Positions 19,701 through 27,695 of a stretch of 64,000 nucleotides of DNA are shown piece by piece. The DNA comes from Lentisphaera profundi (GTDB lineage: Bacteria > Verrucomicrobiota > Lentisphaeria > Lentisphaerales > Lentisphaeraceae), in NCBI RefSeq assembly GCF_028728065.1, contig NZ_CP117812.1:2542001-2606000 (forward strand), written 5' to 3'. The notes beneath the pieces are model-generated. The model searched no databases. It was not told the origin of the DNA and saw nothing but the letters and a program-made list of their open reading frames with translations. A program made the position numbers and the translations under genes. Positions within the stretch are counted from its first letter, which is position 1. Every line of letters begins with the position of its first letter.

Positions 19701-19948
19701 TGCTGTGCTTGTTCAGCTTTAAATGCTCTCTCTAAAGCTCTTCCTTCATTTAAAATAGCCTCAACTTCAGCCATGGCTGCATTTAATAAAGCTTCCGTTT
19801 GGTCTTTCGCAATGAGTCCCTGGCCAATTTGTTCTTCTAGAACTTCAAAAGCTTGTAATTTTTCACGTAATTGCTGCTTGAGCTCGGGACTGAGCATAGG
19901 GATGGAATCTTGCCCTCCAGAAGAGGGTGTATCGTTATCATTTATCAT
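16727..19948 (-). CDS. membrane-anchored c-type haem protein with PSD/PSCyt (DUF1587/1592/1588/1585) domains
   Basis: A 1073-residue protein. Residues 15-80 form a helical region and 150-195 are Lys/Arg-rich. One membrane helix lies at 194-212, with positive charges before it, so the N-terminus is cytoplasmic. A Lys-Pro linker (KPKPKPKPK) follows, then a haem site CVSCH at 292-296 (planctomycete cytochrome). The middle holds the DUF1587/1592 regions. The end holds a DUF1588-type block with a second haem site in NPACNSCHKRLDSLA and a DUF1585-type tail. These proteins always keep company with DUF1552 partners and their biochemical role is unknown. It is 9 bases after its DUF1552 partner. Confidence 0.88.
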   Translation of the reverse strand: MINDNDTPSSGGQDSIPMLSPELKQQLREKLQAFEVLEEQIGQGLIAKDQTEALLNAAMAEVEAILNEGRALERAFKAEQAQHQITETSSPIIIPVSRMEPSLDDLPKLSPKENESGKIQDKLKTVTSNKASAIQDESKASQQERTIKATPQRKKPEARVGQQKSKKTQLRSKSKKKLRVPTKAPRAKKKKPFPVGLCILVLVLAVGGFFFKDAISFIKQQQAELAEKNKPKIVPKKEKPKPKPKPKPKVVVEAPKKEEPEEPENFFQPEEDGFFTGELKHYSFNEVLKTKCVSCHGAEGKEAEGDFNIARLMASKSTNSKTWAKIYRSINKGEMPPPVEDEPDSIPLEKEEQELLLASIKMMFDDLKEGVTTRVMTPYEVQNTLGDLFDIDYSQYNPVVSMHQSYSEKSFYTHQRKILSPHYISNYYNILYDMLQSFIGLRPQLDPLNQSVKFPSTPFAVRTFGNETNVRWPQYNPRWYCSLDFKDLSEKKESKQDRYLDANENQVVNKMLAARSLPPGTYKLTFKASCENMSMSKITKEKYGEAIVSDYEQLFEENDNLTMPVRFYLEPPGTADPFAKLKYLETMEISSEGDYGIEFEIKRRSGVSFALDWKSLIGRNRLASMLAYHRHGEDAGEKEQEEARAYLDRKQYDFPYIKMWDQKIEGPFNVNVNPLSFQQKEKIIDMEVREKFKLLHTFNGMKLSVIYTYMFGDLRKQKMKMEDAYRNTMITFFMSPRFLILDSAAKTAEEKIRYTSYMTHKSPPSAEFINTYKTAAKKKDYKGLGNWLIQHDHFRRFSNAFTYQWLKLGEISNNLPDEGKFRDYHRNNLQELQQQEAEFFLLNLFRENRPIVDLVKADYSFLDKELIDFYGVDAVEGQSQDGQFIKMNVSNADRGGILSMGAFLTATGNGVDPLPIKRAAWISENILDSPLPSPPDVDVNDFEDTSTGRTLRERLEVHAQNPACNSCHKRLDSLAILMDKYDSIGGYNNHFVADPVKINDQKVTDVTKLKDYLGSYSQSLMARAFSKKLISYMTSREPGVQDEAKLDAILEATKEKGYRVGDLYAEIVKHYVL

Positions 19949-19957
19949 TGGATTCGC

Positions 19958-21172
19958 TTAGGCCTTAAACAACTCAGGAATTACCTGCTTACTGTTACTA
20001 AAATTACTGTTACTAAAACCACTCTGTTTCAAGATACTAGAAAACATGTCTGAAGTTGAATAAATATGCTTTTTCCCATCTAAGCAGGCAATGGATTCTT
20101 TATGGGCGAAACCACCTCCAAACAGAAACGCTGGAGCTTTTTTATTCGTGTGTTTTCCTGCATATGCCATGCCACAGTGAAAGAGTACGATGGTATCATC
20201 ATATAAACCACCTTCTTTCAACTTGTGAAGAAAATTCTTCACGCCATTTAACACGCCTTGGTCAATGGTCTCCAATCCGTAAATTCGCTCAGGATATCCA
20301 CCGTGGTGAGTATTAGCGTGATGACCCAGTTCAACGCCTGCAAGACCCGCATTTAAACCTCGGCTCCCAAACTCTACTAAGGCAATCTTAGTTTGCTTCT
20401 TTTCTAATGCATCGTAAACCAAGTTAAAGTTATTATGGCAAGAAGGGATGGGTTGCTTTTCCTCATTTTCGCCAAAAGATTTTTTTAGGTAGGGCTTTTT
20501 AACTTTGAGCCATTTTTCTCGTTCATCTAAAACTCCTAGTTGGTAATCCAAGGATGCTCTCATGTCTTCTTCTTGAATATTCCCGCGCCAATAACGTCGC
20601 AAATTACGTGCTAAAGTCGACAAAATATCGCGCTCACGTTCAATCCTTGCCTTTTCACGCTTTTCATCTGTACGAGAAAATAAACTTTCGTATAAATTAT
20701 TGGCTCCACTAATCGCTGGCAAAGGTTGTTCAAATTTATTCCACGACATGCTTGAGCCACCATTGATTCTATGGTAAAGGAATTTATGTCGTGTTTCTTG
20801 AACTGATCCATCTGCTAAAACTTGGTCGAGGCTCGTCATTTTCTTATCGGGATAATGTTCTCTATCTTCATAAGGTATCGTGGTAAAAGTCGCGGGCTGA
20901 CATTCATGACTACCCGTCATGTTTTTTTCAGAAATCCCGTCAAAATAAGTCATTTGACCTTTAAATTCGGAGAAAATTTCTGTCATATACTTACATGAGG
21001 ACCCATTGTCTTGAAAATTCGGTGCATAAAGGCCCAAATCAAGACTTACGAGGACGACATTTTTCTTGAGATTAACTCTTGGCTCTATTCTCTTTGTCGC
21101 GGCAGAAAGGGTATTTGCTTGCAACATGGCTCCAGCTGCAGTGGCGGCTATAAACGATCGGCGGTTTATCAT
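19958..21172 (-). CDS. DUF1552 (HxxSHH) protein with twin-arginine-type signal
   Basis: A 404-residue exported protein. NRRSFIAATAAGAML at the start looks like a Tat signal, ending near LSAA. The domain-defining motif HxxSHH appears as HANTHH, with Thr for Ser, in VELGHHANTHHGGY. Other conserved-looking segments are GSSCKYMTEIFSEF, GSHECQPATF and DDTIVLFHCGM. The family is widespread in Planctomycetes and almost always sits with DUF1592 haem proteins. It resembles alkaline-phosphatase-fold proteins, but its activity is unknown. It heads the minus-strand operon and has a paralogue at 23191. Confidence 0.9.
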   Translation of the reverse strand: MINRRSFIAATAAGAMLQANTLSAATKRIEPRVNLKKNVVLVSLDLGLYAPNFQDNGSSCKYMTEIFSEFKGQMTYFDGISEKNMTGSHECQPATFTTIPYEDREHYPDKKMTSLDQVLADGSVQETRHKFLYHRINGGSSMSWNKFEQPLPAISGANNLYESLFSRTDEKREKARIERERDILSTLARNLRRYWRGNIQEEDMRASLDYQLGVLDEREKWLKVKKPYLKKSFGENEEKQPIPSCHNNFNLVYDALEKKQTKIALVEFGSRGLNAGLAGVELGHHANTHHGGYPERIYGLETIDQGVLNGVKNFLHKLKEGGLYDDTIVLFHCGMAYAGKHTNKKAPAFLFGGGFAHKESIACLDGKKHIYSTSDMFSSILKQSGFSNSNFSNSKQVIPELFKA

Positions 21173-21645
21173 TTCATTCTCCAGGTTCTTTATCTAAAAT
21201 AACGCATAAGGACTCAAAATATTATACCAACGCGGTCCTTTTAACTATATTTATAACAAGCTATATACATAGATCGCTACAAATTTGAGCAATTTATAAG
21301 CATGATTTTAATTTTTATGTACAAGTCTACTACAAAGCTATACGCTAGACTTAACACGAAATTACTTATCTTGTTACAAATCTTATGCTAAAATGACTTA
21401 AAAAAAAGTAAATGCCTCTAATTATAGAGTCGCCTTATCAAGATTTCCGATAGGCAGCTTGGAGAAATTATAGCTCTCATACAAGATGGATGCTCCTCTT
21501 ATCTAATGTCCTAAACTCTGACTGCATAAGTTCAGCCTTTAGATATAAATCATGAATAATCGTGGTTTATTAATTGATCCTGACACTTTTTGGATCTGGC
21601 GTGCGTATTACTCATTATGATGACAATTTATTATTGAGGTTTCCG
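21173..21645. other. divergent intergenic region without a supported gene
   Basis: About 470 bp separate the minus-strand DUF1552 gene from the plus-strand sulfatase. The sequence is AT-rich and must hold promoters for both directions, but I could not pick convincing -35/-10 pairs. A 22-codon frame from ATG 21552 overlaps the sulfatase start region and lacks support. Confidence 0.5.
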
Positions 21646-23037
21646 TTGCGCTATCTAGTTCTTCTCTTTCTTATTTCACTACTTTCCTATGGAGTGGAAA
21701 AGCCGAATTTTATTATTATCCTCGCAGATGATATGCCCTATAATGCACTTAGCTATACGGGGAGTCCGGAAGTAAGAACGCCCCATATAGACAGTCTCTT
21801 TGAACAAGGTTTAGCTTGTCCACAAGCCTATGTGACCCACGGTGTCTGTGCTCCTTCACGAGCTGGACTAATGACCGGGCGCTATCAGGCTCGCTTCGGC
21901 TATGAAACGCTGAGTGGATCTCCAAGTCATGCCGCGAAAGTTGATCATGGTGTGGATATCAATGAAATTACGATTGCCCAGCTTTTGAAGACTGCAGGCT
22001 ATACCTCTGCGGCCTTGGGTAAATGGCATCTGGGTATAAATAAAAAGTATCAGCCCTTGCAACGCGGCTTTGATCATCAGTTTGGTTTTGCCGGCGGTGG
22101 CGGGCCTTATTACGACCCAAAAACAAGATCTCATGGACTCATTCGCAATGGCCAGCCTGCCCCTTGGCCTGAAGGGGCTTACCAAACCGACCTCATGGCA
22201 CAAGAAGCTGAGGATTGGATGAAATCAGTAGCAGGCAAACCTTTTTTCCTCTACTTTGCGCCCTACGCAGTACATGCTCCCTTTGAAGCACCTCCTGAGC
22301 TAATTCCTGAAGGGAAGCACCCCATGGTAGGCATGATGAAGAGCTTGGATATGGCCGTTGGCCGTATTTTAAAAACGGTAGAGGAACTAGGTCAGCGTGA
22401 CAATACAATTATTGTTTTTTTAAGTGATAATGGAGGCGTACCAAAGGTTTTTGAACATGGTTTTACCAATGCACCTTTTAGGGGAGGCAAAGCCACTGTC
22501 TTAGATGGGGGAGTTCACGTACCTTTTACTTGCTATTGGCCAGGTAAAATTGAAGGAAATGAATATCTTGGAATTGTTTCGAGTCTTGACCTACTGCCCA
22601 CTTTTGCTGCCGCGGCAGGCATCAGCCTTCCTAATGACCGCGATTATGATGGTGTAAACTTACTGACACAGCTTCAGAGAAAACAAAAAGCGGATAAGAA
22701 GCGCACGCTTTACTGGCGGTGGCGTAATGGTCATGCCGTACGTGAGGGCAAGTGGAAGTTAGTATGGGAAATAAATTGGGGGGAATTTCATCATTTGCGA
22801 AATAAGCAAAACTTAAAGAATCCATCACCCACTTTACGTCCTAATCCCAATGATCGTTTTTCATCGCTGTATTTTAAGCCTCAGCTCTATAATCTAGAAA
22901 ATGACCCAAGTGAAAGTAAGGATTTATCCTCTCAATACCCTGAAATCATGGAGAGACTTAAAAAGAAACTCAAATCCTTTGACGCTATTGCCAAGCCCCT
23001 AAGTAAAGAAGAACTCGCAGCCTGGCCTCAGCCTTAG
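21646..23037 (+). CDS. exported sulfatase
   Basis: I place the start at TTG 21646 (463 residues), because GAGG lies 6 bases upstream and the product then opens with a clean signal peptide (MRYLVLLFLISLLSYG). A TTG at 21574 is in frame but gives a longer leader with no Shine-Dalgarno. The formylglycine Cys C68 is in CAPSRAGLMTG. Metal-ligand DD occurs at 28-29 and SDNGG later. The sequence resembles arylsulfatase A-type and N-acetylgalactosamine-sulfatase proteins. It stands between two mirror-image DUF1552/DUF1592 pairs and is probably co-transcribed with the plus-strand pair. Confidence 0.9.
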   Translation: MRYLVLLFLISLLSYGVEKPNFIIILADDMPYNALSYTGSPEVRTPHIDSLFEQGLACPQAYVTHGVCAPSRAGLMTGRYQARFGYETLSGSPSHAAKVDHGVDINEITIAQLLKTAGYTSAALGKWHLGINKKYQPLQRGFDHQFGFAGGGGPYYDPKTRSHGLIRNGQPAPWPEGAYQTDLMAQEAEDWMKSVAGKPFFLYFAPYAVHAPFEAPPELIPEGKHPMVGMMKSLDMAVGRILKTVEELGQRDNTIIVFLSDNGGVPKVFEHGFTNAPFRGGKATVLDGGVHVPFTCYWPGKIEGNEYLGIVSSLDLLPTFAAAAGISLPNDRDYDGVNLLTQLQRKQKADKKRTLYWRWRNGHAVREGKWKLVWEINWGEFHHLRNKQNLKNPSPTLRPNPNDRFSSLYFKPQLYNLENDPSESKDLSSQYPEIMERLKKKLKSFDAIAKPLSKEELAAWPQP

Positions 23038-23190
23038 ATTTACCTAAAAATGATAAAATATTGCGCCCGCATAATGGGCCATATTTTATACTTAACGATA
23101 GCTGACAAAGTTTTAGCCGAAAAACATTTTTAACTTGTCATATTTCCTACTTGCTGTGGCGTATTAGTATGAAAATGAGGAAGATATAAA

Positions 23191-24402
23191 ATGAAGAGAC
23201 GTGATCTTATTAAAATGGCCGCCCTGGCTCCGTTTATCCATTCGAACACTTTGCAGGCCAAAGTAAAAGATACGATTCGGGTAAAATTAAAAAAGAATAT
23301 TGTATTAGTTAATTTGGATCTCGGGCTGTATGCACCCCATTTTCGTGATGGCGGATCTTCCTGCAAATACATAACCGAAATTTTCTCCGAATTCAAAGAT
23401 CAGATGACTTATTTTGACGGTATTTCAGAGCCTGGAATGGGTGGTGGTCACGAATGTCAGCCAGCCAGTTTTACCGCTTTAAAATATGAAGATCGCGAAC
23501 ATCATCCCGATCGCGTGATGATGAGTTTGGATCAACGTCTTGCGGAAGGTTCGATCCAAGAATCGAGGCATAAATTCATTTACCATCGAGTCAATAATGG
23601 CTCGAGTATGAGTTGGAACAAATTTGAACAACCACTGCCCGCAGTACAGGGTGCCAATGCTTTGTATGAACAGCTATTTGCACGCACGGATAGCAAGACG
23701 GATAAAGCTAGAATCGAACGAGAGCGAGATATTCTTGCGGCTTTAGCAAGAAATTTTCGTCGTTACTGGACTGGAACAGTTCAAGAACAGGATATGAAGG
23801 CGTCTTTGGAACATCAAATAGCGATTTTATCCGAACGCGAAAAATGGTTAAAGGTGAAGAAGCCTTATATGAAAAAGACTTTTGGTGAAAATGACGAAAA
23901 AAATCCTCTCCCTTCCTGCTCAAATAATTATGAGCTAGTTTATCAAGCTTTGGAGAAACAGCAGACCAAAATTGCCTTTATGCAGTTTGGTGGTTCAGGC
24001 TTACAACGTGGGATGAATGGTATAGACTTAGGACATCACGGAAATACCCATCATGCGGGTTATGCTGAAAGAATCCGAGCATTAGAGCTGATTGATGGCA
24101 AAGTCCTTGGAGAGCTTAAAAGGTTTCTTCATCGATTGAAAGAAGGTAATCTCTACGACGACACCATTGTTTTATTTCACTGTGGTATGGGCGATGCAGG
24201 TGCCCATGACCCAAGACGAACCGCCTCATTTTTATTTGGAGGGGGCTTTCAGCATAAAGAATCAGTAGCCTGTCTAAGAGCTAAAAATGATCATATCTAT
24301 TCTACCTGTAATTTATTTTCAAGTGTCTTAAAACAGAGCGGATTTAATGATATTGCTTTCAATAGTAGTAAGACTGTAATTCCAGAACTTTTTAAAGCTT
24401 AG
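23191..24402 (+). CDS. DUF1552 (HxxSHH) protein, paralogue of the 19958 gene
   Basis: The 403-residue product matches the 404-residue protein at 19958-21172 over its whole length (for example GSSCKY-TEIFSEFK, RIERERDIL, REKWLKVKKPY, TVIPELFKA against QVIPELFKA). The signal is MKRRDLIKMAALAPF, again Tat-like. The HxxSHH motif reads HGNTHH. A GAGGAAG Shine-Dalgarno lies before the ATG. Its stop (TAG, 24400-24402) lies 10 bases before the ATG of the DUF1592 gene. Function unknown, as for its paralogue. The sulfatase upstream is 153 bases away. Confidence 0.9.
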   Translation: MKRRDLIKMAALAPFIHSNTLQAKVKDTIRVKLKKNIVLVNLDLGLYAPHFRDGGSSCKYITEIFSEFKDQMTYFDGISEPGMGGGHECQPASFTALKYEDREHHPDRVMMSLDQRLAEGSIQESRHKFIYHRVNNGSSMSWNKFEQPLPAVQGANALYEQLFARTDSKTDKARIERERDILAALARNFRRYWTGTVQEQDMKASLEHQIAILSEREKWLKVKKPYMKKTFGENDEKNPLPSCSNNYELVYQALEKQQTKIAFMQFGGSGLQRGMNGIDLGHHGNTHHAGYAERIRALELIDGKVLGELKRFLHRLKEGNLYDDTIVLFHCGMGDAGAHDPRRTASFLFGGGFQHKESVACLRAKNDHIYSTCNLFSSVLKQSGFNDIAFNSSKTVIPELFKA

Positions 24403-24412
24403 GGTGCTGAAT

Positions 24413-27400
24413 ATGAGTGAAGAAAAGCAAGAAAATGATGCCATTCCAATGATGAGCCCCGAACTCAAAGAAGAATTACGTCAGAAGATCGCCGACTTAG
24501 AAAAACTTGAGTTGGCCATTACTGCAGGAGAAATTCAAACGGAAAATACCGAAGCTTTATTAAATGAAGCCATGAAGGCAATTGAAGACTTATTGGAGAG
24601 AGCACGGAAAGAAGAAGAAGCATATCTCTTAGCTCATGAAACTGATGATTTAAAAGAGCTCACAGTATTAAAATCTACTCCAAGTGCGGCTGTGAAGCAA
24701 TTCTCTACCGAACAAGTGAATATTGCTGAAAATGAAACTAATTCTTTGGATAAAATTGATGGAAATTTGAAAAGTGAACGCCTTGCTAAAGATAATTCAT
24801 CTAACTCTAAACCCGCCAAGCCTTCACCAACTAAACGGCGCAAAATGACTTCAAAGAAAAAACTTAGCGTTCCCACAAAACGTCCAAGAGCAAAAAAGAA
24901 AAAATCATTGCCTATGGGCATGATCAGTTTAGTTTTAATCCTTGGAGCAGGTGCTTATTTTTATCAGGATATTATGGGCTATGTAAAAAAACAGCAAGCT
25001 GAACTGGCTGAAAAAAACAAGCCAAAAATAGTTTTAAAAAAAGAGATACGCAAATCTAAACCAAAACCGCAAAAAGTCGCTCCCGTCATTGTAGAACCGA
25101 AAGAAGAACTAACTGAGCCAGAGAATTTTTTTCAACCAGACGAAGAACTTCTTTTTACAGGTGAACTCAAACACTTTAGTTTCAATCAAGTCTTGAGAGA
25201 TAAATGTGTGACTTGTCATGGCGCTGAAGGCAAAGAAGCGGAAGGAGACTTTAATATCGCCCGTTTAATGACTTCAAAATCATTAAATCAAAAGTCATGG
25301 GCCAAAATTTATCGCAGTATTGATAAGAAAGAAATGCCTCCACCTATTGAAGACGAACCTGATTCAATTCCTTTAGAAAAGGAAGAACAAGGTCTACTGC
25401 TAGCTTCGATTAAAGTCATGTTTGAAGATTTAAAAGAGGGTGTGACAACTCGTGTTTTAACACCTTATGAAATCCAAAATACTTTAGGCGATCTCTTTGA
25501 TATAGATCATAGTATGTACAATCCCTTCAAGGCTTTGCGCCAAGCTTATTCAGGAGCCAATTTTTATAGCCATCAGCGCAAGGTACTGAGTCCCCATTAT
25601 GTCAGTCAATATTACAATATTTTGTATGATGTCTTACAGAGTTTTATTGGCTTGCGTCCTCAAGTTGATAAGATGGATACTGTAACAAGTCTTCCTGGTT
25701 CTGTCTATGCCGCAAAGGCATTCAAGGGGGAAACTCATTTGCGCTGGCCACAAAAAAATCCTAAGCTTTTTACCGGCTTTGATATTAAAGATATCACGGA
25801 ACGTAAACAAACAAAACAGGAGCGCTATTTAGATGGCAATGAGAATGCTCTGGTTAATGAAATATTGGCAAAGCGCACCTTGCCTCCTGGCACTTATAAG
25901 TTGACCTTTAAAGCCAATACAGAGAATATGTCAATGACAAATATAACTGAATATAAGTATGGTCCTGAAGTTGTCCGTTTATATGAAGATTTTTTTGATC
26001 GCAATCAAAACCTTAGCCTGCCAGTACATTTTCACCTCGAGCCGCCCGATTATGCCGACCCTTTTGCCAAAGTCAAATTTTTGGACACTATGGATATCTC
26101 TTCTGAAGGTGAATATGGTATTGAGTTTACCATTAATCGTCGTACCGCTCTCGCCTGTAACATGACATATAAGATGCCAAGTCAGCAGCAGCTTGCTAAT
26201 TTGATCTCCTATCATAAGCATGGAGATAAGCACGAGAATAAAACAGTGCAGATTGAAATGGCCAACTTGGGTAAAAAAGCGTATGATTTCCCTATGGTAA
26301 AAATGTGGGATTTCAAAATTGAAGGCCCTTATAATGTGAAGCTCAATCCGCTATCTTTTGAGCAGGACACGAAAGTCAATGATATGGAAGTTCGAGAAAA
26401 GTTTAAGTATTTACATACTTTTAATGGCATGAAGTTAAGTGTGATTTATACCTATATCTTTAGCGGCTTTCGCAAAGAAAAAATGAAATATGAAGACGCA
26501 TATCGCAATGCAATGATTATGTTTTTTATGTCTCCCAAATTTTTAATCTTGAATAGTGAAGCCAAAACTTTTGATGACAAAGCTCGTTACTTATCTTATG
26601 CGACACAAAAATCTGCTCCCACAGATGAACTTATTCAAGAATATAAAAAAGTTCTCAAAAGTGGTGATACTAAATATTTAGGCACATGGTTGATTAAGCA
26701 TGATAGGTTCACACGTTTTATTGAAGCTTTTACCTATCAATGGCTTAAGCTTGGAGAGATCGAAAATAACATGCCGGATCAAGGTAAATACAGGGAGTAT
26801 TACAAGCAAGATTTAGGTCCTATGCAGCAACAAGAAATTGAACTTTTCATGACCCACATGTTTAAAGAAAATCTTCCCATTTCCGACTTGGTGAGTTCCG
26901 AATATTCTTTTTTAAATGAGACCCTTGCGAATTTTTATGGAACGAATAACCGTGATAGCTCTTTAGCAAGTAATGACTTCCACAAAGTAAAAGTTACTGA
27001 TGTCAACCGCGGTGGAATCTTTAATATGGGCGCCTTTTTGACGGCGACAAGCAATGGCGTCGATCCCCTGCCCCTTAGGCGTGCTGCTTGGATTTCTGAA
27101 AATCTACTTGATTCACCTTTGCCCTCTCCTCCAGATGTCGATGTTAATGACTTCGAAAATAAAGTGAGCGGACGGACCCTCAGTGAACGCTTGGCTGTCC
27201 ATGCGGAAAATCCCGCCTGTCATTCCTGTCACAAACGCTTGGATTCTCTTGCCATCTTAATGGATCAATATGATTCGATTGGAGGCTATAATTCAGACTT
27301 TACCGCCGAGCCAGTTAAAATTAATGATCAAAAAATCCGGGGTCTTGATGACTTAAAAACTTATATGGGCAACTATTCCAAGCCCATGGCGAGAGCTTTT

Positions 27401-27547
27401 ACGAAGAAATTAATTAGCTTTATGCTCGGTCGCGAGCCCGGCGTTCAAGATGAAGCTAAGTTAGACGCTATTTTACTTGAAACCCAAGCCGATAATTATC
27501 GCATCGGCGATCTCTATGCCGCCCTTATTAAACAGTATTTCTTATAA
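24413..27547 (+). CDS. membrane-anchored c-type haem protein with PSD/PSCyt domains, paralogue of the 16727 gene
   Basis: The start is ATG 24413 (1044 residues), with AGGG 8 bases upstream; a GTG at 24404 is also in frame. The domain order copies the 16727 protein. It has an N-terminal helical region with MMSPELKEELRQK, a Lys/Arg stretch, a membrane helix near 165-185, the haem site CVTCH at 265-269, DUF1587/1592 regions, a second haem site in NPACHSCHKRLDSLA, and a DUF1585 tail. High similarity extends along most of the protein but differs around the linker. As with the other copy, electron transfer in the periplasm is likely and the substrate is unknown. Confidence 0.88.
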   Translation: MSEEKQENDAIPMMSPELKEELRQKIADLEKLELAITAGEIQTENTEALLNEAMKAIEDLLERARKEEEAYLLAHETDDLKELTVLKSTPSAAVKQFSTEQVNIAENETNSLDKIDGNLKSERLAKDNSSNSKPAKPSPTKRRKMTSKKKLSVPTKRPRAKKKKSLPMGMISLVLILGAGAYFYQDIMGYVKKQQAELAEKNKPKIVLKKEIRKSKPKPQKVAPVIVEPKEELTEPENFFQPDEELLFTGELKHFSFNQVLRDKCVTCHGAEGKEAEGDFNIARLMTSKSLNQKSWAKIYRSIDKKEMPPPIEDEPDSIPLEKEEQGLLLASIKVMFEDLKEGVTTRVLTPYEIQNTLGDLFDIDHSMYNPFKALRQAYSGANFYSHQRKVLSPHYVSQYYNILYDVLQSFIGLRPQVDKMDTVTSLPGSVYAAKAFKGETHLRWPQKNPKLFTGFDIKDITERKQTKQERYLDGNENALVNEILAKRTLPPGTYKLTFKANTENMSMTNITEYKYGPEVVRLYEDFFDRNQNLSLPVHFHLEPPDYADPFAKVKFLDTMDISSEGEYGIEFTINRRTALACNMTYKMPSQQQLANLISYHKHGDKHENKTVQIEMANLGKKAYDFPMVKMWDFKIEGPYNVKLNPLSFEQDTKVNDMEVREKFKYLHTFNGMKLSVIYTYIFSGFRKEKMKYEDAYRNAMIMFFMSPKFLILNSEAKTFDDKARYLSYATQKSAPTDELIQEYKKVLKSGDTKYLGTWLIKHDRFTRFIEAFTYQWLKLGEIENNMPDQGKYREYYKQDLGPMQQQEIELFMTHMFKENLPISDLVSSEYSFLNETLANFYGTNNRDSSLASNDFHKVKVTDVNRGGIFNMGAFLTATSNGVDPLPLRRAAWISENLLDSPLPSPPDVDVNDFENKVSGRTLSERLAVHAENPACHSCHKRLDSLAILMDQYDSIGGYNSDFTAEPVKINDQKIRGLDDLKTYMGNYSKPMARAFTKKLISFMLGREPGVQDEAKLDAILLETQADNYRIGDLYAALIKQYFL

Positions 27548-27549
27548 TT

Positions 27550-27610
27550 GCGGAGTCCGCTATGACTTCGGAAATAAATTAGAGTGAGAATGCCGAGCAT
27601 CTGCTCGGCA
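27550..27610 (+). terminator. two successive GC-rich hairpins after the DUF1592 gene
   Basis: GCGGAGTCCGC (27550-27560) is a short palindrome, and TGCCGAGCA-TC-TGCTCGGCA (27591-27610) is a perfect 9-bp stem. No long T tract follows, so rho-independent function is uncertain. They lie between convergent genes. Confidence 0.45.
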
Positions 27611-27695
27611 CCTCTTCCACTAAGTCAGCTTATCTTTTTCTGCTTAGCTTACTTGTCTTTCAATTTACATCCCGAATGAATCTCTGCTCGGCTAT

